Positions 1-13,606 of a stretch of 64,000 nucleotides of DNA are shown in pieces (positions within the stretch are counted from its first letter, which is position 1; each line of letters starts with the position of its first letter). The notes beneath the pieces were generated by a model, which was not told the DNA's origin, made no database searches, and saw nothing but the letters and a program-made list of their open reading frames with translations. The translations under genes were made by a program, and so were the position numbers. This DNA comes from Cercis canadensis (lineage: Eukaryota; Streptophyta; Magnoliopsida; Fabales; Fabaceae), in assembly GCA_003255065.1 (NCBI GenBank), contig QAOA01006646.1:132551-196550 (forward strand), in the 5' to 3' direction.

Positions 1-395
1 AAACAGGCTCACAGGCCAGGTATAATGACTCAACGGGAAACAGTCTCTTCCCAAATACAGTGAAACCCAAAAAAAATATCCGGGTCAGATACAGGAACGA
101 TCCGAAACAGGGTCTCGGGCCAGATACAATGACGCACAGGAAAACAGTCTCTTCCCAAATAAAGTGAAATATAAGAAAAGCAACTGAGTCAGATACAAGG
201 ACGAACCGAAACAGTGTCACGGGCCAGATTCGTTGACCCACTAGGAAACAGTTCCTTCCCAGATACAGTGAAACCGAAGAAAAATATCCGAGTCAGATAT
301 AGAACCGTACCGAAACAAGGTCCCGGCCCAGATACAATGAACCAACGGGAAACAGGCCCTTCTCAAATACAGTGAAACCCAAGAAAAATATCCGG
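1..395 (+). repeat. Partial HOR unit (end of m12, m13, m16, m17)
   Basis: The window opens about 21 bp inside m12. m13 runs 84-187 and is followed directly by an m16-type monomer at 188 and m17 at 292, so the two 69-bp monomers m14 and m15 are missing (138 bp). Confidence 0.9.
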
Positions 396-2653
396 GTCAG
401 CTACAAGCACGAAACGCAATAGGGTCCCGAGCCAGATACAATGTCACACCAGGAAACAGTCCATTCCCAAATACAGTGAAACCGAAGAAAAACATTCGAG
501 TCAGATTCTGGGACGAACCGAAATAGGGTTCCAGGCCAGATATAGTGACACCCAAGAAAAATTTCTGAGTCAGATATAGCGATGAACCGAAACAGGGTCA
601 CAGGCCAAATACAATGACCCACCGGGACACAGTCCCATCCAAAATACAGAGAAACCCAAGAAAAATATCCGGGCCAGATACAAGGACGAACCGAAACAGC
701 GTCCCGGGCCAAATACAATGAACCACCGAGAAATAGGAACCCAAGAAAAATATACAGGTCAGATATAGACCAAGAAAAACATTCGAGTCAGATTCTGGGA
801 CGAACCGAAATAGGTTTCCAGGCCAGATATAGTGACACCCAAGAAAAATTTCTGAGTCAAATATAGCGATGAACCGAAACAAGGTCACAGGCCAAATACA
901 ATGACCCACCGGGACACAGTCCCTTCCAAAATACAGAGAAACCCAAGAAAAATATCCGGGCCAGATACAAGGACGAACCGAAACAGCGTCCCGGGCCAAA
1001 TACAATGACCCACCGAGAAACAGGAACCCAAGAAAAATATACAGGTCAGATATAGGGACGAACCGAAACGGGATCCCGGGCTAGATACATCGAAAACAAA
1101 GTAAAATATATGAGTCATATAATGGGACGAACCGAAACAGGGTCCCAGGCTAGATTCAATTACCCAGCAGGAAACAGTTCCTTCCCAGATACAGTCAAAC
1201 CCAAGAAAAATATCTGAGTTAGATACATGGACGAACCGAAATAGGGTCCCGGGCCAGATTCGTTGACCCACAAGGAAACAGTGCCTTCCTAGACATAGTG
1301 AATCCCAAGAAAAAATATCCGAGTCAGATACAGGGACAAACCGAAACATCTTCCCGAGCCAGATACAATGACCCACCGGGAAACAGGCCCTTCCCAAATA
1401 TAGCGAAACCCAAAAAAAATATCCAGGTCAGATACAGGGACGAACCGAAACAGGATCCCGGGCCAGATACAGTGAAACCAAAGTAAAATATATGAGTCAT
1501 ATACAGGGACGAACCGAAACAGGGTCCCGGGCCAGATTCAATGACCCACCAGGAAACAGTTCCTTCCCAGATACAGTCAAACCCAAGAAAAATATCTGAG
1601 TCAGATACATGGACGAACCGAAACAGGGTCCCGGGCCAGATTCGTTGACCCACCAGGAAACAGTGCCTTCCCAGACATAGTGAAACCCAAGAAAAAATAT
1701 CCGAGTCAGATACAGGGACAAACCGAAACATCTTCCCGAGCCAGATACAATGACCCACCGGGAAACAGGCCCTTCCCAAATATAGCGAAACCCAAAAAAA
1801 ATATCCAGGTCAGATACAGGGACGAACCGAAACAGGATCCCGGGCCAGATACAGTGAAACCAAAGAAAAATATCTGAGTCAGATACAAGGACGAACCGAA
1901 ACAGGGTCCCGGGCCAGATTCGTTGACCTACCAGGAAAAAGTGTCTTACCAGACACAGTGAAACCCAAGAAAAATATCCGAGTCAGATACAAGGATGAAA
2001 AGAAACAGGGTCCCAGGGCAGATATAGTGGAACCCAAGAACAATTTCTGAGTCACATACAGCTATTAACCAAAACAGGCTCACAGGCCAGGTATAATGAC
2101 CCAACGGGAAACAGTCTCTTCCCAAATACAGTGAAACCCAAAAAAAATATCCGGGTCAGATACAGGAAAGATCCGAAACAGGGTCTCGGGCCAGATACAA
2201 TGACGCACAGGAAAACAGTCTCTTCCCAAATGAAGTGAAATATAAGAAAAGCAACTGAGTCAGATACAAGGACGAACCATAAAGTGAAATATAAGAAAAG
2301 CAACTGAGTCAGATACAAGGACGATCCGAAACAGGCTCCCAGGTCAGATACAGTGAAACCGAAGAAAAATATCCGAGTTAGATACAAGGACGAACCGAAA
2401 TAGGGTCCCAGGCCAAAGACATTGAAACCAAAGAAAAAAATCTGAGTCAGATACAAGGACGAACCGAAACAGTGTCACGGGCCAGATTCGTTGACCCACT
2501 AGGAAACAGTTCCTTCCCAGATAAAGTGAAACCCAAGAGAAATATCCGAGTCAGATATAGAACCGTACCGAAACAAGGTCCCGGCCCAGATACAATGAAC
2601 CAACGGGAAACAGGCCCTTCTCAAATACAGTGAAACCCAAGAAAAATATCCGG
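396..2653 (+). repeat. HOR unit 1, expanded (2258 bp)
   Basis: Three additions explain the length. m5 breaks after 11 bp at about 768 and joins the tail of m1, repeating m2-m4 (287 bp extra). An m9/m5 fusion at 1427-1495 repeats m6-m8 (382 bp extra). A 49-bp m14/m13 chimera lies at 2259-2307. 1540+287+382+49 gives 2258. Confidence 0.9.
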
Positions 2654-4296
2654 GTCAGCTATAAGCACGAAAGGAAATAGGGTCCCGAGCCAGATACAAT
2701 GACACACCAGGAAATAGTCCATTCCCAAATACAGTGAAACCCAAGAAAAACATTCGAGTCAGATTCTGGGACGAACCGAAATAGGGTTCCAGGCCAGATA
2801 TAGTGACACCCAAGAAAAATTTCTGAGTCAGATATAGCGATGAACCGAAACAGGGTCACAGGCCAAATACAATGACCCACAGGGACACAATCCCTTCCAA
2901 AATACAGAGAAACCCAAGAAAAATATCAGGACACAGTCCCTTCCAAAATACAGAGAAACCAAAGAAAAATATCCGGGCCAGATACAAGGACGAACCGAAA
3001 CAGCATCCCGGGCCAAATACAATGTCCCACCGAGAAACAGGAACCCAAGAAAAATATACAGGTCAGATATAGGGACGAACCGAAACAGGATCCCGGGCCA
3101 GATACAGTGAAACCAAAGTAAAATATATGNATTCGAGTCAGATTCTGGGACGAACCGAAATAGGGTTCCAGGCCAGATATAGTGACAGCCAAAAAAAATT
3201 TCTGAGTCAAATATAGCGATAAACCGAAACAGGGTCACAGGCCAAATACAATGACCCACCGGGACACAGTCCCTTCCAAAATACAGAGAAACCCAAGAAA
3301 AATATCCGGGCCAGATACAAGGACGAACCGAAACAGCGTCCCGGGCCAAATACAATGACCCACCGAGAAACAGGAACCCAAGAAAAATATACAGGTCAGA
3401 TATAGGGACGAACCGAAACAGGATCCCGGGCCAGATACAGTGAAACCAAAGTAAAATATATGAGTCATATACAGGGACGCACCGAAACAGGTTCCCGGGC
3501 CAGATTCAATGACCCACCAGGAAACAGTTCCTTCCCAGATACAGTCAAACCCAAGCAATATATCTGAGTCAGATACAAGGACGAACCGAAACAGGGTCCC
3601 GGGCCAGATTCGTTGACCTACCAGGAAAAAGTGTCTTACCAGACACAGTGAAACCCAAGAAAAATATCCGAGTCAGATACAAGGATGAAACGAAACAGGG
3701 TCCCAGGGCAGATATAGTGGAACCCAAGAAAAATTTCTAAGTCATATACAACTATTAACCAAAACAGGCTCACAGGCCAGGTATAATGACCTAACGGGAA
3801 GCAGTCTCTTCCCAAATACAGTGAAACCAAAAAAAAATATCCGAGTCAGATACAGGAACGATTCAAAACAGGGTCTTGGGCCATATACAATGACGCACAG
3901 GAAAACAGTCTCTTCAAAAAAGAAAGTGAAATATAAGAAAAGCAACTGAGTCAGATACAAGGACGAACCGAAACAGGCTCCCAGGTCAGATACAGTGAAA
4001 CCGAAGAAAAATATCAGAGTTAGATACAAGGACGAACCCAAATAGGGTCCCAGGCCAGAGACAGTGAAACCAAAGAAAAAAAATCTGAGTCAGATACAAG
4101 GACGAACCGAAACAGTGTCACGGGCCAGATTCGTTGACCCACTAGGAAACAGTTCCTTCCTAGATACAGCGAAACCCAAGAAAAATATCCGAGTCAGATA
4201 AAGAACCGTACAGAAACAAGGTCCCGGCCCAGATACAATGAACCAACGGGAAACAGGCCCTTCTCAAATACAGTGAAACGCAAGAAAAATATCCGG
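2654..4296 (+). repeat. HOR unit 2, rearranged and interrupted by an n (1643 bp)
   Basis: m3 carries a 46-bp tail duplication (2827-2976 is 150 bp). m5 reaches the n at 3130, after which the sequence restarts in the tail of m1 and repeats m2-m5. m6 (3464-3567) is followed directly by m10, so m7-m9 (278 bp) are absent. Confidence 0.85.
3130..3130. other. Ambiguous base at a repeat-phase jump
   Basis: A single n separates the end of m5 from the tail of m1, a combination absent at normal junctions. It probably marks a gap or contig join of unknown true size. Confidence 0.8.
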
Positions 4297-5836
4297 GTCA
4301 GCTACAAGCACGAAACGGAATAGGGTCCCGAGCCAGATACAATGACACACCAGGAAACAGTCCATTCTCAAATACAGTGAAACCCAAGAAAAACATTCGA
4401 GTCAGATTCTGGGACGAACCGAAATAGGGTTCCAGGCCAGATATAGTGACACCTAAGGAAAATTTCTGAGTCAGATATAGCGATGAACTGAAACAGGGTC
4501 ACAGGCCAAATACAATGACCCACCGGGACACAGTCCCATCCAAAATACAGAGAAACCCAAGAAAAATATCCGGGCCAGATACAAGGACGAACCGAAACAG
4601 CGTCCCGGGCCAAATACAATGACCCACCGAGAAACAGGAACCCAAGAAAAATATACAGGTCAGATATAGGGACGAACCGAAACAGGATCCCGGGCCAGAT
4701 ACAGTGAAACCAAAGTAAAATATATGAGTCATATACAGGGACGAACCGAAACAGGGTCCCGGGCCAGATTCAATGACCCACCAGGAAACAGTTCCTTCCC
4801 AGATACAGTCAAACCCAAGAAAAATATCTGAGTCAGATACATGGACGAACCGAAACAGGGTCCCGGGCCAGATTCGTTGACCCACCAGGAAACAGTGCCT
4901 TCCCAGACATAGTGAAACCCAAGAAAAAATATCCGAGTCAGATACAGGGACAAACCGAAACATCTTCCCGAGCCAGATACAATGACCCACCGGGAAACAG
5001 GCCCTTCCCAAATATAGCGAAACCCAAAAAAAATATCCAGGTCAGATACAGGGACGAACCGAAACAGGATCCCGGGCCAGATACAGTGAAACCAAAGAAA
5101 AATATCTGAGTCAGATACAAGGACGAACCGAAACAGGGTCCCGGGCCAGATTCGTTGACCTACCAGGAAAAAGTGTCTTACCAGACACAGTGAAACCCAA
5201 GAAAAATATCCGAGTCAGATACAAGGATGAAACGAAACAGGGTCCCAGGGCAGATATAGTGGAACCCAAGAAAAATTTCTGAGTCACATACAACTATTAA
5301 CCAAAACAGGCTCACAGGCCAGGTATAATGACCCAACGGGAAACAGTCTCTTCCCAAATACAGTGAAACCCAAAAAAAATATCCGGGTCAGATACAGGAA
5401 CGATCCGAAACAGGGTCTCGGGCCAGATACAATGACGCACAGGAAAACAGTCTCTTCCCAAATAAAGTGAAATATAAGAAAAGCAACTGAGTCAGATACA
5501 AGGACGAACCGAAACAGGCTCCCAGGTCAGATACAGTGAAACTGAAGAAAAATATCAGAGTTAGATACAAGGACGAACCGAAATAGGGTCCCAGGCCAGA
5601 GACAGTGAAACCAAAGAAAAAAATCTGAGTCAGATACAAGGACGAACCGAAACAGTGTCACGGGCCAGATTCGTTGACCCACTAGGAAACAGTTCCTCCC
5701 CAGATACAGTGAAACCCAAGAAAAATATCCGAGTCAGATATAGAACCGTACCGAAACAAGGTCCCGGCCCAGATACAATGAACCAACGGGAAACAGGCCC
5801 TTCTCAAATACAGTGAAACCCAAGAAAAATACCCGG
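4297..5836 (+). repeat. HOR unit 3, canonical (1540 bp)
   Basis: All seventeen monomers are in order with scattered base substitutions. Confidence 0.93.
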
Positions 5837-7589
5837 GTCAACTACAAGCACGAAACGGAATAGGGTCCCGAGCCAGATACAATGACACACCAGGAAACAG
5901 TCTATTCCCAAATACAGTGTAACCCAAGAAAAACATTCGAGTCAGATTCTGGGACGAACCGAAATAGAGTTCCAGGCCAGATATAGTGACACCCAAGAAA
6001 AATTTCTGAGTCAGATATAGCGATGAACCGAAACAGGGTCACAGGCCAAATACAATGACCCACCGGGACACAGTCCCTTCCAAAATACAGAGAAACCCAA
6101 GAAAAATATCCGGGCCAGATACAAGGACGAACCGAAACAGCGTCCCGGGCCAAATACAATGACCCACCGAGAAATAGGAACCCAAGAAAAATATACAGGT
6201 CAAATATAGGGACGAACCGAAACAGGATCCCGGGCTAGATACAGTGAAACCAAAGTAAAATATATGAGTCATATACAGGGACGAACCGAGACAGGGTCCC
6301 GGGACAGATTCAATGACCCACCAGGAAACAGTTCCTTCCCAGATACAGTCAAACCCAAGAAAAAAATCTGAGTCAGATACATGGACGAACCGAAACAGGG
6401 TCCCGGGCCAGATTCGTTGACCCACTTGGAAACAGTTACTTCCCAGATACAGTGAAACCCAAGAAAAATATCCGAGTCAGATATAGAACCGTACCAAAAT
6501 AGGGTCAGGTCCCGGGCCAGATTCAATGACCCACCAGGAAACAGTTCCTTCCCGGATACAGTCAAACCCAAGAAAAATATCTGAGTCAGATACATGGACG
6601 AACCGAAACAGGGTCCCGGGCCATATTCGTTGACCCACTAGGAAACAGTGCCTTCTCAGACATAGTGAAACCCAAGAAAAAATATCCGAGTCAGATACAG
6701 GGACAAAACGAAACATCTTCCCGAGCCAGAAACAATGACCCACCGAGAAACAGGCCCTTCCCAAATATAGCGAAACCCAAAAAAAATATCCAGGTCAGAT
6801 ACAGGGACGAACCGAAACAGGATCCCGGGCCAGATACAGTGAAACCAAAGAAAAATATCTGAGTCAGATACAAGGACGAACCGAAACAGGGTCCCGGGCC
6901 AGATTCGTTGACCTACCAGGAAAAAGTGTCTTACCAGACACAGTGAAACCCAAGAAAAATATCCGAGTCAGATACAAGGATGAAACGAAACAGGGTCCCA
7001 GGGCAGATATAGTGGAATCCAAGAAAAATTTCTGAGTGACATACAACTATTAACCAAAACAGGCTCACAGGCCAGGTATAATAACCCAACGGGAAACAGT
7101 CTCTTCCCAAATACAGTGAAACCCAAAAAAAATATCCGGGTCAGATACAGGAACGATCCGAAACAGGGTCTCGGGCCAGATACAATGACGCACAGGAAAA
7201 CAGTCTCTTCCCAAATAAAGTGAAATATAAGAAAAGCAACTGAGTCAGATACAAGGACGAACCGAAACAGGCTCCCAGGTCAGATACAGTGAAACCGAAG
7301 AAAAATATCCAAGTTAGATACAAGGATGAACCGGAATAGGGTCCCAGGCCAGAGAAAGTGAATCCAAAGAAAAAAATCTGAGTCAGATACAAGGACGAAC
7401 CGAAACAGTGTCACGGGCTAGATTCGTTGACCCACTAGGAAACAGTTCCTTCCCAGATACAGTGAAACCCAAGAAAAATATCCGAGTCAGATATAGAACC
7501 GTACCGAAACAAGGTCCCGGCCCAGATACAATGAACCAACGGGAAACAGGCCCTTCTCAAATACAGTGAAACCCAAGAAAAATATCCGG
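5837..7589 (+). repeat. HOR unit 4, expanded by 213 bp
   Basis: After m6, an m7/m16 mosaic (6372-6475) and an m17/m6 mosaic (6476-6584) are inserted before the normal m7. The second carries a local gtcaggtcccggg stutter at its fusion point. Confidence 0.88.
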
Positions 7590-9124
7590 GTCAGCTACAA
7601 GCACGAAACGGAATAGGGTCCCGAGCCAGATACAATGACACACCAGGAAACAGTCAATTCCCAAATATAGTGAAACCCAGGAAAAACATTCGAGCCAGAT
7701 TCTGGGACGAACCGAAATAGGGTTCCAGGCCAGATATAGTGACACCCAAGAAAAATTTCTAAGTCAGATATACCGATGAACCGAAATAGGGTCACAGGCC
7801 AAATACGATGACCCACCGGGACACAGTCCCTTCCAAAATACAGAGAAAGCCAAGAAAAATATCCAGGCCAGATACAAGGCCGAACCGAAACAGCGTCCCG
7901 GGCCAAATACTATCACCCACCGAGAAACAGGAACCCAAGAAAAATATACAGGTCAGATATAGGGACGAACCGAAACAGGATCCCGGGCCAGATACAGTGA
8001 AACCAAAGTAAAATATATGACTCATATACAGGGACAAACCGAAACAGGGTCCCGGGCCAGATTCAATTACCCACCAGGAAACAGTTCCTTCCCAGATACA
8101 GTCAAACCCAAGAAAAATATCTGAGTAAGATACATGGACGAACCGAAACATGGTCCCGGGCCAGATTCGTTGACCGACCAGGAAACAGTGCCTTTCCAGA
8201 CATAGTGAAACCCAAGAAAAAATATCCGAGTCAGATACAGGGACAAACCGAAACATCTTCCCGAGCCAGATACAATGACCCACCGGGAAACAGGCCCTTC
8301 CCAAATATAGCGAAACCCAAAAAAAATATCCAGGTCAGATACAGGGACGAACCGAAACAGGATCCCGGGCCAGATACAGTGAAACCAAAGAAAAATATCT
8401 GAGTCAGATACAAGGACGAACCGAAACAGGGTCCCGGGCTAGATTCGTTGACCTACCAGGAAAAAGTGTCTTACCAGACACAGTGAAACCCAAGAAAAAT
8501 ATCCGAGTCAGATACAATGATGAAACGAAACAGAGTCCCAGGGCAGATATAGTGGAACCCAAGAAAAATTTCTGAGTCACATACAACTATTAACCAAAAC
8601 AGGCTCACAGGCCAGGTATAATGACCCAACGGGAAACAGTCTCTTCCCAAATACAGTGAAACCCAAAAAAAATATCCGGGTCAGATACAGGAACGATCCG
8701 AAACAGGGTCTCGGGCCAGATACAATGACGCACAGGAAAACAGTCTCTTCCCAAATAAAGTGAAATATAAGAAAAGCAACTGAGTCAGATACAAGGACGA
8801 ACCGGAACAGGCTCCCAGGTCAGATACAGTGAAACCGAAGAAAAATATCCAGATACAAGGACGAACCGAAATAGGGTCCCAGGCCAGAGACAGTAAAACC
8901 AAAGAAAAAAATCTGAGTCAGATACAAGGACGAACCGAAACAGTGTCACGGGCCAGATTCGTTGACCCACTAGGAAACAGTTCCTTCCCAGATACAGTGA
9001 AACCCAAGAAAAATATCCGAGTCAGATATAGAACCGTACCGAAACAAGGTCCCGGCCCAGATACAATGAACCAACGGGAAACAGGCCCTTCTCAAATACA
9101 GTGAAACCCAAGAAAAATATCCGG
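7590..9124 (+). repeat. HOR unit 5, near canonical (1535 bp)
   Basis: Order m1-m17 is intact. A 5-bp deletion (gagtt) at the m14/m15 junction near 8850 accounts for the length. Confidence 0.92.
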
Positions 9125-10526
9125 GTCAGCTACAAGCACGAAACGGAATAGGGTCCCGAGCCAGATACAATGACACACCAGGAAACAGTCCATTCCCAAA
9201 TACAGTGAAACCCAAGAAAAACATTCGAGTCAGATTCTGGGACGAAGCTAAATAGGGTTCCAGGCCAGATATATTGACACCCAAGAAAAATTTCTGAGTC
9301 AGATATAGCGATGAACCGAAACAGGGTCACAGGCCAAATACAATGACCCATCGGGACACAGTCCCTTCCAAAATACTGAGAGACCCAAGAAAAATATCCG
9401 GGCCAGATACAAGGACGAACCGAAACAGCGTCTCGGGCCAAATACAATGACCCACCGAGAAACAGGAACCCAAGAAAAATATACAGGTCAGATATAGGGA
9501 CGAACCGAAACGAGATCCCGGGCTAGATACAGTGAAACCAAAGTAAAATATATGAGCCATATACAGGGACGAACCGAAACAGGGTCCCGGGCCAGATTCA
9601 ATGACCCACCAGGAAACAGTTCCTTCCCAGATACAGTCAAACCCAAGAAAAATATCTGAGTCAGATACATGGACGAACCGAAACAGGGTCCCGGGCCAGA
9701 TTCGTTGACCCACCAGGAAACAGTGCCTTCCCAGACATAATGAAACCCAAGAAAAAATATCCGAGTCAGATACACGGACAAACCGAAACATCTTCCCGAC
9801 CCAGATACAATGACCCACCGGGAAACAGGCCCTTCCCAAATATTGCGAAACCCAAAAAAAATTTCCAGGTCAGATACAGGGACGAACCGACACAGGATCC
9901 CGGGCCAGATACAGTGAAACCAAAGAAAAATATCTGAGTCAGATACAAGGACGAACCGAAACAGGGTCCCGGGCCAGATTCGTTGACCTACCAGGAAAAA
10001 GTGTCTTACCAGACACAGTGAAACCCAAGAAAAATATCCGAGTCAGATACAAGGATGAAACGAAACAGGGTCCCAGGGCAGATATAGTGGAACCCAAGAA
10101 AAATTTATGAGTCACATACAGCTATTAACCAAAACAGGCTCACAGGCCAGGTATAATGACCCAACGGGAAATAGTCTCTTTCCAAATACAGTGAAACCCA
10201 AAAAAAATATCCAGGTCAGATACAGGAACGATCCAAAACAGGGTCTCGGGCCAGATACAATGACGCACAGGAAAACAGTCTCTTCCCAAATAAAGTGAAA
10301 TATAAGAAAAGCAACTGAGTCAGATACAAGGACGAACCGAAACAGTGTCACGGGCCAGATTCGTTGACCTACTAGGAAACAGTTCCTTCCCAGATACAGT
10401 GAAACCCAATAAAAATATCTGAGTCAGATATAGAACCGTACCGAAACAAGGTCCCGGCCCAGATACAATGAACCAACGGGAAACAGGCCCTTCTCAAATA
10501 CAGTGAAACCCAAGAAAAATATCCGG
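9125..10526 (+). repeat. HOR unit 6, 15-monomer variant (1402 bp)
   Basis: m13 is followed directly by m16 at 10319, so m14 and m15 are missing. This is the same structural variant seen at 188 and 62531. Confidence 0.92.
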
Positions 10527-12067
10527 GTCAGCTACAAGCACGAAACGGAATAGGGTCCCGAGCCAGATACAATGACGCACCAGGAAACAGTCCATTCCCA
10601 AATACAGTGAAACCCAAGAAAAACATTCGAGTCAGATTCTGGGACGAACCGAAATAGGGTTCCAGGCCAGATATAGTGACACCCAAGAAAAATTTCTGAG
10701 TCAGATATAGCGATGAACCGAAACAGGGTCACAGGCCAAATACAATGACCCACCGGGACTCAGTCCCTTCCAAAATACAGAGAAACCTAAGAAAAATTTC
10801 CGTGCCAGATACAAGGACGAACCGAAATAGCGTCTCGGGCTAAATACGATGACGCACCGAGAAACAGGTACCCAAGAAAAATATACAGGTCAGATAGAGG
10901 GACGAACCGAAACGGGATCCCGGGCCAGATACAGTGAAACCAAAGTAAAATATATGAGTCATATACAGGGACGAACCGAAACAAGGTCCCGGACCAGATT
11001 CAATGACCCACCAGGAAACAGTTCCTTCCCAGATACAGTCAAACCCAAGAAAAATATCTGAGTCAGATACATGGACGAACCGAAACAGGGTCCCGGGCCA
11101 GATTCGTTGACCCACCAGGAAACAGTGCCTTCCCAGACATAGTGAAACCCAAGAAAAAAATATCCGAGTCAGATACAGGGACAAACCGAAACATCTTCCC
11201 GAGCCAGATACAATGACGCACTGGGAAACAGGCCCTTCCACAATATAGCGAAACCCAAAAAAAATATCCAGGTCAGATACATGGACGAACAGAAACAGGA
11301 TCACGGGCCAGGTACAGTGAAACCAAAGAAAAATATCTAAGTCAGATACAAGGACGAACCGAAACAGGGTCCCGGGCCAGATTCGTTGACCTACCAGGAA
11401 AAAGTGTCTTACCAGACACAGTGAAACCTAAGAAAAATATCCGAGTCAGATAAAAGGATGAAACGAAAGAGGGTCCCAGGGCAGATATAGTGGAACCCAA
11501 GAAAAGTTTCTGAGTCACATACAGCTATTCACCAAAACAGGCTCACAGGCCAGGTATAATGAGCCAACGGGAAACAGTCTCTTCCCAAATACAATGAAAC
11601 CCAAAAAAAATATCCGGGTCGGATACAGGAACGATCCGAAACAGGGTCTCGGGCCAGATACAATGACGCAAAGGAAAACAGTCTCTTCCCAAATAAAGTG
11701 AAATATAAGAAAAGCAACTGAGTCAGATACAAGGACGAACCGAAACAGGCTCCCAGGTCAGATACAGTGAAACCGAAGAAAAATATCCGAGTTAGATACA
11801 AGGACGAACCGAAATAGGGTCCCAGGCCAGAGACAGTGAAACCAAAGAAAAAAATCTGAGTCAGATACAAGGACGAACCGAAACAGTGTCACGGGCCAGA
11901 TTCGTTGACCCACTAGGAAACAGTTCCTTCCCAGATACAGTGAAACCCAAGAAAAATATCCGAGTCAGATATAGAACCGTACCGAAACAAGGTCCCGGCC
12001 CAGATACAATGAACCAACGGGAAACAGGCCCTTCTCAAATACAGTGAAACCCAAGAAAAATATCCGG
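10527..12067 (+). repeat. HOR unit 7, canonical (1541 bp)
   Basis: All seventeen monomers are in order. One extra A in the m7 A-tract near 11157 explains the added base. Confidence 0.92.
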
Positions 12068-13606
12068 GTCAGCTACAAGCACGAAACGGAATAGGGTCCC
12101 GAGCCAGATACAATGACACACCAGGAAACAGTCCATTCCCAAAAACAGTGAAATCCAAGAAAAACATTCGAGTCAGATTTTGGGACGAAGCTAAATAGGG
12201 TTCCAGGCAAGATATAGTGACACCCAAGAAAAATATCTGGGTCAGATATAGCGATGAACCGAAACAGGGTCACAGGCCAAATACAATGACCCACCGGGAC
12301 ACAGTCCCTTCCAAAATACAGAGAAACCTAAGAAAAATATCCGTGCCAGATACAAGGACGAACCGAAATAGCGTCCCGGGCCAAATACGATGACCCACCG
12401 AGAAACAGGAACCCAAGAAAAATATACAGGTCAGATATAGGGACGAACCGAAACGGGATCCCGGTCCAGATACAGTGAAACCAAAGTAAAATATATGAGC
12501 CATATACAGGGACGAACCAAAACAAAATCCCGGGCCAGATTCAACGACCCACCAGGAAACAGTTCCTTCCCAAATACAGTCAAACCCAAGAAAAATATCT
12601 GAGTCAGATACATGGACGAACCGAAACAGGGTCCCGGGCCAGATTCGTTGACCCACCAGGAAACAGTGCCTTCCCAGACATAGTGAAACCCAAGAAAAAA
12701 TATCCGAGTCAGATACAGGGACAAACTGAAACATCTTCCCGAGCCAGATACAATGACCCAGCGGGAAACAGACCCTTCCCAAATATAGCGAAACCCAAAA
12801 AAAATTTCCAGGTCAGATACAGGGACGAACCGAAACAGGATCCCGGGCCAGATACAGTGAAACCAAAGAAAAATATCTGAGTCAGATACAAGGACGAACC
12901 GAAACAGGGTCCCGGGCCAGATTCGTTGACCTACCAGGAAAAAGTGTCTTACCAGACACAGTGAAACCCAAGAAAAATATCCGAGTCAGATACAAGGATG
13001 AAACGAAACAGGGTCCCAGGGCAGATATAGTGGAACCCAAGAAAAATTTCTGAGTCACATACAACTATTAACCAAAACAGGCTCACAGGCCAGGTATAAT
13101 GACCCAACGGGAAACAGTCTCTTCCCAAATACAGTGAAACCCAAAAAAAATATCCGGGTCAGATACAGGAACGATCCGAAACAGGGTCTCGGGCCAGATA
13201 CAATGACGCACAGGAAAACAGTCTCTTCCCAAATAAAGTGAAATATAAGAAAAGCAACTGAGTCAGATACAAGGACGAACCGAAACAGGCTCCCAGGTCA
13301 GATACAGTGAAACCGAAGAAAAATATCCGAGTTAGATACAAGGACGAACCGAAATAGGGTCCCAGGCCAGAGACAGTGAAACCAAAGAAAAAAATCTGAG
13401 TCAGATACAAGGACGAACCGAAACAGTGTCACGGGCCAGATTCGTTGACCCACTAGGAAACAGTTCCTTCCCAGATACAGTGAAACCCAATAAAAATATC
13501 CGAGTCAGATATAGAACAGTACCAAAACAAGGTCCCGGCCCAGATACAATAAACCAACGGGAAACAGGCCTTCTCAAATACAGTGAAACCCAAGAAAAAT
13601 ATCCGG
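12068..13606 (+). repeat. HOR unit 8, canonical (1539 bp)
   Basis: All seventeen monomers are in order, with one base lost in m17 (aggccttctc near 13570). Confidence 0.92.
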
